A model generated the notes under the pieces. That model was not told where the DNA came from. It made no database searches and saw only the letters and a program-made list of their open reading frames with translations. A stretch of DNA of 64,000 nt, taken from Saprospiraceae bacterium (GTDB lineage Bacteria > Bacteroidota > Bacteroidia > Chitinophagales > Saprospiraceae). The stretch lies in contig JAQXDE010000016.1 of the NCBI GenBank assembly GCA_029251525.1, forward strand, positions 1 to 64,000. The letters are read 5' to 3'. Of the stretch, positions 56,821 to 64,000 are shown piece after piece. Position 1 is the stretch's first letter, and each line of letters opens with the position of its first letter. The position numbers were made by a program, and so were the translations under genes.

Positions 56821-58638
56821 ATGTTGCATAAAAATATAATACCACATTTTAGCCTCTCACTATTTGTTATTTTTTGTTTTCCATTAATTTTGCAAAGTCA
56901 ATGTCCTGGTTGTCAAACTACACTTCCTGGGAATTTAGCTGTTGATACAATTTTTTTGGATACTGTTCCAACTGGTTTAGCTTTCTTAGCATACTCAGAG
57001 GATGTGAGTTTTAGATTACCAAAAACCACCACGCCAGTTGCTGCAAATGATTCTACTATTCAAAGTGGAATTACTTTAGACGAAATTAAAATACTATTTA
57101 TCTCAAATTTGCCTCCTGGGTTAGAGTGGGAAACCAACGAGGATGTTTATTTTCCTGCAACTGAAACTGACGGATGTGTTCGTTTATGTGGAACACCTTT
57201 GGTGGCAGGTACATTTGTTTTGGATATTATTTTAGAAGTTAAGGTGGCATTTATTACTCAAGTATCTATTTTTCAAAGAATAATTCAAATACTGCCTAGT
57301 ACAACCATGAATGATGGCTTTATTATGACCAATAGTATTGGTTGTGGTGAGGTTATAGTTTCATTTGAAAACAATGTTCCATCAAATGGAGACAATGGAT
57401 TTTCCTATGAATGGAATTTTGGAAATGGAAATTCTAATAGTAATGAAAATCCTTCTGATCAAACATATTCAAATCCAGGAACTTACCCAGTAGAATATCA
57501 AGCGGTTATTGATACTTCAGGTTTTATTTTGACAAAAATAAAAGTGATAGATTCTGACTGTGCAGATATTTTTGGTGGGGCTCCTGATATTTATTTGGAT
57601 ATCATTGATCCTAACGGAAACTCTACAGTTACACCTTCTATTGATAATACCGATCCACCTGTAGAATTTAATTTTAATATACCATTGATTGATGGCAATT
57701 ATACCTTGGTAGTCAAAGATGAAGATGGAGGATTTGGTGGTCTTGATGATGAATGTGACTTTTATTCATTTAATAAGTTTTCAAATGGAGTTTTAGTTAA
57801 TGGAAGTTCTTCTGTTGAACTAACAATTCTTCACCCTGTAGATACAATCAGGACAATAGATTCAGTATATGTTTATCCTGTTCCAGATCAACCACTAATA
57901 AATTATGAATTGCCATTGACTTGGTGTGAGGGAGAAGATATATTTTTTAATTCCTCTTATTCATTTAACAATCAATGGATGTCTGATGGGTTGCCAATTA
58001 ATGGAGCAACTCAGGCCTCTTATCAAGCGTTGGAGACTGGTTTTTATTCGGTAGTGTACACCAATGATTATGGATGTTCAGCAGAGTCCGAAACAGAAAA
58101 TATTTTATTAAATGAATTGCCTGCTATACCAACTTTTAATAATGAAAATAATATTCTAGGAGTGTTGGTACCCGGGAGTTTTCCAATAGAATACTCCTTT
58201 CAATGGTATTATGAAAATATACTTTTGCCTGGAGAAACTGAATTAACTTATTGTATGACCCAATCAGGAAATTATATTTTAGAGGTGTTAGATAACGTAA
58301 CTGGTTGTACAAATACTTTTTCAAATGATGAAGTTTTTAATCCAGAGTATAGTTGTGGTGTATTAGGGATTGAAGATTTAAGTTTGGGAAGTTTAAAAGT
58401 TTTTCCAAATCCATTTAGAGAAAATATTAATATTCAGTTCTTTATGAAGCAAAATTCTGATTTTAAAATTACTGTAATTGATTTATTGGGAAGGAGAATT
58501 GAATTAGATTCTAGGTTAGAATATGATGGAGAATTTAGTCAATTTTATTCATCTTCAAAATGGGATGCAGGAGTTTATTTATTAGAAATTGATTTTGGTG
58601 AAGAGCGAATTTATCAAAAATTAGTTTTGCAAAGATAA
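56821..58638 (+). CDS. T9SS-sorted secreted protein with Ig-like and PKD domains
   Basis: The protein has 605 residues and a signal peptide ending LQSQ. An N-terminal Ig-like module (LPPGLEWETNE, CVRLCGTPLVAGTFVLDI) is shared with the preceding gene. A PKD domain follows (about 185-235; FSYEWNFGNGNSNSNENPSD, TYSNPGTYPVEY). Further Ig-like repeats come after (about 340-500; DWCEGEDIFFNSSY-like TWCEGEDIFFNSS). The chain ends in a type A T9SS sorting domain (VFPNPFRENINIQF, GVYLLEIDF). It is probably a surface-adhesive or structural protein. Function unknown. Confidence 0.85.
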   Translation: MLHKNIIPHFSLSLFVIFCFPLILQSQCPGCQTTLPGNLAVDTIFLDTVPTGLAFLAYSEDVSFRLPKTTTPVAANDSTIQSGITLDEIKILFISNLPPGLEWETNEDVYFPATETDGCVRLCGTPLVAGTFVLDIILEVKVAFITQVSIFQRIIQILPSTTMNDGFIMTNSIGCGEVIVSFENNVPSNGDNGFSYEWNFGNGNSNSNENPSDQTYSNPGTYPVEYQAVIDTSGFILTKIKVIDSDCADIFGGAPDIYLDIIDPNGNSTVTPSIDNTDPPVEFNFNIPLIDGNYTLVVKDEDGGFGGLDDECDFYSFNKFSNGVLVNGSSSVELTILHPVDTIRTIDSVYVYPVPDQPLINYELPLTWCEGEDIFFNSSYSFNNQWMSDGLPINGATQASYQALETGFYSVVYTNDYGCSAESETENILLNELPAIPTFNNENNILGVLVPGSFPIEYSFQWYYENILLPGETELTYCMTQSGNYILEVLDNVTGCTNTFSNDEVFNPEYSCGVLGIEDLSLGSLKVFPNPFRENINIQFFMKQNSDFKITVIDLLGRRIELDSRLEYDGEFSQFYSSSKWDAGVYLLEIDFGEERIYQKLVLQR

Positions 58639-58666
58639 GGGATATTATAGAATTTGAGAAAACGAG

Positions 58667-58699
58667 TATCCTGAAATTTCAACATGAAATTTCAGGATA
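58667..58699. terminator. hairpin after the PKD/T9SS gene
   Basis: A perfect 14-base stem (tatcctgaaatttc / gaaatttcaggata) with a 5-base loop has no long T-run. Confidence 0.5.
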
Positions 58700-58873
58700 T
58701 ACTAATTAGTCTCCAGGTATTGATGGATTTTATTTTATTGTCAAAAGGATAAATATTAGTTTACTTTTTTCATATTTTTACTCGATCAGTTGACTAAAGT
58801 TACATTATGAATTAATGGCATGTGATTTGTTTTTGTTAAGTGTTATACTACTCTTAGAAGAATAAATCATATA

Positions 58874-59527
58874 ATGAAACAACAATTATCAACGATAATA
58901 CTTCCATTAAACTTTAAAGTTTCCGGAAGGTTTTTTACCTGGGTATCATTATTTCTAGCTTTGATAGTTATGCCAACACCTCCTAGTTTTTCTAATCCAA
59001 GATTACCATCTAACTCATCTGTTTTACCTTTTATCAAATCCTCTTTTTTTGTTGCTCCTTTTGAAGAAACAACCATTAGTTGTAAAATTAATAATGTAAT
59101 TGCAAAGGGGGTTTCTTCAAAAGAAGCTAGTTTTTTTTATATGGAACAAGCAGAAGGTGTATTTGCAAAATTTTTAAATATGAGTCTAGAAGATGGAGAC
59201 GAAAATTTATTTGCATTGAGTTTAACAGACGTAGAAAATGAGAAAATGGATTCATGTTTTACTTCTAATATTTTCTATGGAAATGAACATAAACGTAATG
59301 ATCAAAATTTTTCTAACGATATAGGATCAACAGTTTTTATGAATAATAGTAGTTTGATTTTTGAGGAAAAGAATGGGGAATCAACCATTAGTAGAGATGG
59401 TTGGATAAAAATTAAAAGTTGTGAGAATGGAAAAATATCAGGAAGTTTTAAATTTATAATAGAGGGGAAAATATCGAGGAAAGAAGTGAAAGGAGAATTC
59501 GTTAATGTAAAAATAGGAATAGAATAG
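58874..59527 (+). CDS. secreted protein of unknown function, DUF6252-like tail
   Basis: The protein has 217 residues. A hydrophobic N-terminal segment (about 22-40) suggests export, although the first 20 residues are unusually long for a signal peptide. The C-terminal part (about 165-215) reads GWIKIKSCENGKISGSFKF and KEVKGEFVNVKI, a beta-pattern like the DUF6252 group. I do not recognise the rest. It is convergent with the PorE-like gene, sharing a strong terminator. Confidence 0.6.
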   Translation: MKQQLSTIILPLNFKVSGRFFTWVSLFLALIVMPTPPSFSNPRLPSNSSVLPFIKSSFFVAPFEETTISCKINNVIAKGVSSKEASFFYMEQAEGVFAKFLNMSLEDGDENLFALSLTDVENEKMDSCFTSNIFYGNEHKRNDQNFSNDIGSTVFMNNSSLIFEEKNGESTISRDGWIKIKSCENGKISGSFKFIIEGKISRKEVKGEFVNVKIGIE

Positions 59528-59573
59528 AAGTTGTTCGTTCACAAAATTATCAAAAGCTTATTAATCTAAACCA

Positions 59574-59613
59574 AAAAAATCCCGATTTTTTATTTGAAAA
59601 ATCGGGATTTTTT
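59574..59613. terminator. bidirectional rho-independent terminator
   Basis: A 17-base inverted repeat (aaaaaatcccgattttt / aaaaatcgggatttttt) has A-runs and T-runs at both ends, between convergent genes. Confidence 0.92.
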
Positions 59614-59637
59614 ATTTTGATGATAAGATCCTTAGAC

Positions 59638-61770
59638 TCAACTTTTTACAAATGCTCTCATATTTTGTGATTTTAATTTTTTTACAGCATTGGTAGCCGA
59701 TACGCTCGTTCGATATCTACTAACGACTACATGAAATAAATCACTATTTCCAAGTTTTAAAATATCTGCATTGTTAAATCCTAATGCTCTCACCTCAACT
59801 AATCTTTTTTCTGCATTATTCATAATGGCAAATACTCCTGCAATAACTTTATAATCTCCTTCAGGATCATATTCATCTTTTCCTTCATCCAAATCTATTT
59901 CAGTTGAAGAGGGATTACTAGGTGAAATATTTGTATTACTTCTTCCGCTGTATTTGCTGGATTTGGGAGCTTCAGAAATATAAGAAGGAAGATTATTGAT
60001 GAATTTTATAGTTATTGGTGCATCCATCTTAGTGATTTTAACTTCAGTTCTTCGATTGAATTGATGATCAGCTTCACTACAAGTAGTGAGGTCATTACAA
60101 GTATTCCTAAGTTGAGTTTCACCATTACCAATTGGTACCAATCTATTTCGATTAATTCCTTTTTTGATTAAAAAGTTAACAGCGTTTTCAGCACGTCTTT
60201 GAGAAAGTCTATTATTATATCTGTCATTTCCTCTAGAGTCTGTATGTGATATTAATTCAATCTCAGTTGTTGGATATTGAATTAAAAAGTCAGCTAAAGA
60301 ACTCAAATCTGTTTGTGCATCAGGACGAATTGAAGCATCATTGAAATTATAATATATGTTCGGCAACTCTATAATGGTTCCCTCTTGGATAGTTGTGACA
60401 ACACCTTCCTCTCCAAAGGATTCATTCTCACTATTAGTATTATTTTTACTTCCATTTCCGTTGTTAGTTTTAGTTGGATCAAACTCAGATAGAAGAATGG
60501 TATATTCTTGAATATCACTTTGAGAATTAAGAGCGATTTGTTTTGATTGCATTCCTGTTTTTTCAACTTTGATCACGTAGCTTCCACTTTTGAGCCGAAG
60601 AGGAATCTCACCGTTAAAATCAGTTAAGCCAGTTTTTGCATTTTCATCAATTGGTAATTTTAAAACTAAATCATTAGGATCTTTTTCTTCAGAATTTGAG
60701 ATTCCTGTAATTGCTCTGCCTAATGTAAGCTCATCTAATTTCATATAAGTCACTATTGCTTCCTCAATGATAGCGCCTGACTCATTATCCTTGACAATGA
60801 TTGTAACTGTTTTTTCAAAATCAGGAACTTCTTCTACATTTTTTTCTAATCCATTTAAAGCATAAAAACTATAAATATCGTCTCCTCCAATTCCACCACC
60901 TCGGTTTGAGGAAAAATATCCATTTCGTTTATCACGATCAATAATAATCCCAAAATCGTCTTGTCCAGAATTAAATGGAGCGCCCATATTTTTTGGATTT
61001 CCCCATTCTCCATCTGCTTTTTTTGTTGTAAAAAGATCTAGGTCTGCCTCTTTTCCCGCTCCCTTTGAAGAAAAATATAAAGTACCGTCGGCATGAATAA
61101 ATGGAAAAACATCGTCACCCTCTGTATTTACCTTTGGACCTAGGTTAATAGGTTCACCCCATGTGTCCCCGGATTTGATACTTACATATAAATCCATTCC
61201 TCCCTGTCCACCCGGACGATCTGATGCAAAGTAAAGCTCATTATTTTCGACTGAAATACTAGGATGGGCGGCATTACTATTTTTATCATTAAAGGATAGT
61301 TTTTCTACATTTTTCCATACGTTATCCATGCGCTGGGCAGTATAAATTTGGAGTTTTACGATACCATCTTTTCCTTTAATTGCCTTTTTTCCTTTTAAAT
61401 TATTTCTTGTGAAAAACATACTTTCGGCCGTACGATTGAAAGTTAAAGGTCCTTCGTGAACTGTTGATAGCAATTCAATTGCAAATGGTACGGGAGTTTG
61501 AAGTTTACCCTCCTCATCTCTAGTAGACCGAAAAATTGACATAATATTTTTGTCAATTCGAATATCTTTTACTTTGAATCTTTTATTAACAGGGTTGGTA
61601 GAGATAAATAATATTCCATCCTCCAAAAAAGTAGGACTAAATTCTAGATGATCAGAGTTGATGCTTACTTCATTGGTAACAAAAATTTCGTTATTTGGAG
61701 TAGGTATCTCTTGACCAAAAGTAGAAAAGCAAGAAAGCAAAAATGTTAAATGTAAAATTGTATGCTTCAT
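59638..61770 (-). CDS. PorE-like PD40-OmpA protein with SPOR domain
   Basis: The protein has 710 residues. A signal peptide ending STFGQ (about 1-20) precedes PD40/WD40-like blades (about 50-300; SISVENNELYFASDRPGGQGG, DGTLYFSSKGAG, FSSNRGGGIGGDDIY). A carboxypeptidase-regulatory-like segment follows (about 320-430). The OmpA peptidoglycan-binding domain follows (about 470-585; TEIELISHTDSRG, RLSQRRAENAVNFL, FNRRTEV). A C-terminal SPOR domain ends it (about 640-710; YKVIAGVFAI). PorE-like proteins anchor T9SS parts to peptidoglycan. It is the third gene of the adhesin module. Confidence 0.88.
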   Translation of the reverse strand: MKHTILHLTFLLSCFSTFGQEIPTPNNEIFVTNEVSINSDHLEFSPTFLEDGILFISTNPVNKRFKVKDIRIDKNIMSIFRSTRDEEGKLQTPVPFAIELLSTVHEGPLTFNRTAESMFFTRNNLKGKKAIKGKDGIVKLQIYTAQRMDNVWKNVEKLSFNDKNSNAAHPSISVENNELYFASDRPGGQGGMDLYVSIKSGDTWGEPINLGPKVNTEGDDVFPFIHADGTLYFSSKGAGKEADLDLFTTKKADGEWGNPKNMGAPFNSGQDDFGIIIDRDKRNGYFSSNRGGGIGGDDIYSFYALNGLEKNVEEVPDFEKTVTIIVKDNESGAIIEEAIVTYMKLDELTLGRAITGISNSEEKDPNDLVLKLPIDENAKTGLTDFNGEIPLRLKSGSYVIKVEKTGMQSKQIALNSQSDIQEYTILLSEFDPTKTNNGNGSKNNTNSENESFGEEGVVTTIQEGTIIELPNIYYNFNDASIRPDAQTDLSSLADFLIQYPTTEIELISHTDSRGNDRYNNRLSQRRAENAVNFLIKKGINRNRLVPIGNGETQLRNTCNDLTTCSEADHQFNRRTEVKITKMDAPITIKFINNLPSYISEAPKSSKYSGRSNTNISPSNPSSTEIDLDEGKDEYDPEGDYKVIAGVFAIMNNAEKRLVEVRALGFNNADILKLGNSDLFHVVVSRYRTSVSATNAVKKLKSQNMRAFVKS

Positions 61771-61906
61771 GTGAAATTTTTTACGGACACTTTTTTTGTA
61801 TATAAATCTAAATTTGTTTTTTGTTGATTTTAAGTTCTTTAAATTTCAAGTAAAACATATTATTTAAACGATTTTACAAAAAAAGAATTATTGGGAAATT
61901 ATTTAA

Positions 61907-62842
61907 TTAAAAGAAAAATCTTGGATTGGCAATATTAATTTGCTCCTTGACAAAATCATAAACCATAATAGCCTCAATACTACCATTATTGTAGTCATTC
62001 AATTCTGATAGGGTATAATCATAAGCAACCCCGAATCCTATATTGTTGGTTTTGTAATGCAATAAAAAGTCAATAGAATCTCCAATTCCATCTCCACCAA
62101 TTCGGTAGCTAGCACCAACAATAAAACTTTTATTAAAAACTAAACTAAGATTTAAATCCAAATCGAAAGGTGCATTTTTAACTACCTTCGCAAGTGCAGA
62201 TGGACGTAAGGCAATTTTGTCATTAGACAAAGGAATTAGAGCTCCACCCGTTATATAAAAATGAGGAACTTCGACTGCAGCGAAAGAAGTTGTTTTATCA
62301 ATTCCTATTGTGTTAGGAAAAAAATTAGGGACAGATAATCCAAAGAACATCTGTTTGACATTCATGAAAATTCCAGCACCCACGTTACCTAAGTATTTTT
62401 GATCAAGATCATTATAGACGATTGATGGATCTCCCGTTTGCCGGATTAATTGATTTCTAAAATCAAGTCCAAAATATTTCATAGAACCTTGAATTCCAAC
62501 TTGGACAGTTGTCTCCTCATCAATTTTAACCCTATATGCATAAGCCATTGAACCTGATAAAGCGTATGAAATTCCAATTCTATCATTTGAAATAGTTAAT
62601 CCAAGCCCAACTCGCTTGCCAAGGGGAGAATGGAAACTAATTAATTTACTATCCGGAGCACCATCATAGCCAACCCATTGTTTTCGATAAAGTGCGAGCA
62701 AGGAGGGATGTCCTTTAGACCCAGCAACAGCGGGATTTATAGACAAATTGTTATACATGAAATGAGTATAATGAGCTTCTTGTTGAGCCAACAATACTGT
62801 TGATAAAGCCATTAAAACAAGTGTAAAAATTATATTTCTCAT
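61907..62842 (-). CDS. PorP/SprF-family T9SS outer-membrane protein
   Basis: The protein has 311 residues and a signal peptide ending LLAQ (about 1-19). The family opening is HYTHFMYNNLSINPAVAGSKG, followed by a barrel with ALYRKQWVGYDGAPDSKLIS and GIGVAYDYTLSELN-like GFGVAYDYTLSEL. It ends FFF. SprF-type members are required for secretion of adhesins carrying type B (gliding-associated) tails, matching the gene 42 bases upstream. The operon order is adhesin - SprF-like - PorE-like. Confidence 0.93.
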   Translation of the reverse strand: MRNIIFTLVLMALSTVLLAQQEAHYTHFMYNNLSINPAVAGSKGHPSLLALYRKQWVGYDGAPDSKLISFHSPLGKRVGLGLTISNDRIGISYALSGSMAYAYRVKIDEETTVQVGIQGSMKYFGLDFRNQLIRQTGDPSIVYNDLDQKYLGNVGAGIFMNVKQMFFGLSVPNFFPNTIGIDKTTSFAAVEVPHFYITGGALIPLSNDKIALRPSALAKVVKNAPFDLDLNLSLVFNKSFIVGASYRIGGDGIGDSIDFLLHYKTNNIGFGVAYDYTLSELNDYNNGSIEAIMVYDFVKEQINIANPRFFF

Positions 62843-62884
62843 TTTTAAATATTTTAATTTTGGAGATTACTTTTTTAATATTTT

Positions 62885-64000
62885 TTATCTGTAAATGTTG
62901 ACTGTTCCTTTAAAAGGATCTGGATCATTTTCAGTTGTTTTGAAGATATAAAAGTAAGTTCCATCAGGTAGATCCTCATTGTTGTACGTACCTTGCCAGT
63001 CATTGTTGTAAGGAGCAGCTCTGTATACTTCATCTCCCCATCTGTTAAATATAACCACCTCGTTGTTAGGACTGTTTTTTATGCATGAAATTTCCCAAGT
63101 ATCATTAAACCCATCACCATTAGGACTTATTACAGTTGGGATAATACATTCGTCCGTTTCAATTGAGAGGGTTACAATAGCCCACTGACAAACTTCCTCA
63201 TCTCCACAGTCCAAACATATTTCATAAATAAATTGATCATCTCCAAGGAATCCATTATAAGGTGTATAATTAAAAGTTCCGTCACCATTATTTTCTAGTT
63301 CTCCATTGCTGACATCAGAGGTAACATTAATTGTGAAAGTTCCTGGTAATGATCCAGAAATTGTATCGTTTGTAACTACAGAAAAATTATTTAAGCTAGT
63401 ATTTAACTCTACACCGAAAAGATCTGGGTTCACACTTGCTGGGGAACTAACGATTATTCCCTCACTTGTTGAACTTTCACAACCATTTACGATAACAGTA
63501 TAAGTATAAAGATTAAATCCATTTTGGCCTGGGATAATTGTTATTTCACTTTGATTTACATCTACTGGTAAACCAGGATCATTTCCAGTCGCGGTCCAAA
63601 TCATAGAATCTACAGGTATAGAAACACCAGTTAAGGTGCATGATTCATCAACACAAATGTGGTCTCCACAAGATGAAACTATAATAGGGGTGGTAGGAAT
63701 ATTTGTAATTTGGATGGTGTCACAAATTGTATTGGAACAACCACCTAATTCAAATACTTCTATACAGTAAACTCCTCCATTAGTTTCTGTCGCACCAGGA
63801 ATCATTGTATTTTGATCGTTACTAAAGACTATTCCGTCAGGGTTTGTCCAAATGAAACTATCAACTTGAGTTGCATTAGTTACTTGAACTGATAATGGAA
63901 TATCTGTAGAGCCATCGGTATTAACACAATTATTTGTAGTGGCAATAAAGGCTAATTCTGGACCTTGAGATACAACAACTGCAACGCTATCAACTGAGGT
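62885..64000 (-). CDS. SprB-like adhesin C-terminus with gliding-motility-type sorting domain (N-terminus outside window)
   Basis: The reverse-strand frame is open from base 64000 to its stop at 62885 (at least 371 residues), so the gene extends beyond the window; an apparent Met at 63805 is internal. Ig-like repeats with paired Cys (GGVYCIEVFELGGCSNTIC) are followed by a cadherin-like repeat (FNYTPYNGFLGDDQFIYE). The type B sorting tail comes last (PTVISPNGDGFNDTWEI, NRWGDEVYRAAPYNNDW, LPDGTYFYIFKT). It is likely a giant surface adhesin exported by T9SS with its SprF-like partner. Confidence 0.92.
   Translation of the reverse strand, partial: TSVDSVAVVVSQGPELAFIATTNNCVNTDGSTDIPLSVQVTNATQVDSFIWTNPDGIVFSNDQNTMIPGATETNGGVYCIEVFELGGCSNTICDTIQITNIPTTPIIVSSCGDHICVDESCTLTGVSIPVDSMIWTATGNDPGLPVDVNQSEITIIPGQNGFNLYTYTVIVNGCESSTSEGIIVSSPASVNPDLFGVELNTSLNNFSVVTNDTISGSLPGTFTINVTSDVSNGELENNGDGTFNYTPYNGFLGDDQFIYEICLDCGDEEVCQWAIVTLSIETDECIIPTVISPNGDGFNDTWEISCIKNSPNNEVVIFNRWGDEVYRAAPYNNDWQGTYNNEDLPDGTYFYIFKTTENDPDPFKGTVNIYR

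Overview
The window is AT-rich (roughly one third GC), densely coded DNA from the Bacteroidota. Several signs agree: type IX secretion (T9SS) sorting tails, a gliding-motility-type adhesin tail beside PorP/SprF and a PD40-OmpA protein, two DUF6089 barrels, a TonB receptor with a carboxypeptidase-regulatory-like N-terminus, the gene order lptE - TPR protein - secG - groES - groEL, and TAnnTTTG promoter-like boxes. A marine or Saprospiria-like lineage is possible but is only inference. I saw no tRNA, rRNA, CRISPR array, insertion sequence or prophage. It looks like a chromosomal core region with patches of gene decay.

Layout. 1-10 kb: partial acyl-CoA dehydrogenase, an unknown secreted protein, RarA, MiaE, a T9SS beta-propeller-like protein, DASH cryptochrome/photolyase and a DUF389 membrane protein. 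10-16 kb: HtrA-like protease, secreted subtilase and a tandem pair of DUF6089 outer-membrane barrels. 15.7-22.3 kb: RecQ translationally coupled to a glycosyltransferase, facing a two-gene unit of an FtsX-like permease and a large GT-C-like membrane protein. 22.5-24.4 kb: small lipoprotein and small unknown proteins, with a perfect (TTC)15 microsatellite. 24.6-31.6 kb: a glucan-type group of MFS transporter, GH57-like protein, glycogen-synthase-like GT4 with a C-terminal HhH domain, and GH31 alpha-glucosidase. 31.7-38.2 kb: thioredoxin-fold lipid/periplasmic protein, a decayed GNAT gene, YegP-like protein, alpha/beta hydrolase, MoxR/Mg-chelatase-like ATPase and an EamA transporter. 38.3-44.2 kb: groEL, groES, secG, a lysine-rich TPR protein, lptE and ferredoxin. 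44.3-49.2 kb: a frameshifted alkA, pdhB, a DUF1080 lipoprotein and glpD. 49.3-53.1 kb: a decayed surface protein, DUF1456 protein, RNase H and a GH109-like oxidoreductase. 53.2-64 kb: TonB receptor, two related T9SS cargo proteins, an unknown secreted protein, and a PorE-like / SprF-like / SprB-like module running off the end.

The most notable points are: a GH57 homologue lacking both catalytic residues beside a glycogen-synthase-like enzyme that carries a ribosomal-protein-style HhH tail; an AlkA gene split by one base in a T8 run; a poly-glutamate microsatellite ORF split by one base in an A5 run; two identifiable pseudogenes (GNAT acetyltransferase, secreted surface protein); and two phased palindromes upstream of groES. 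No complete undescribed multi-gene system is evident.
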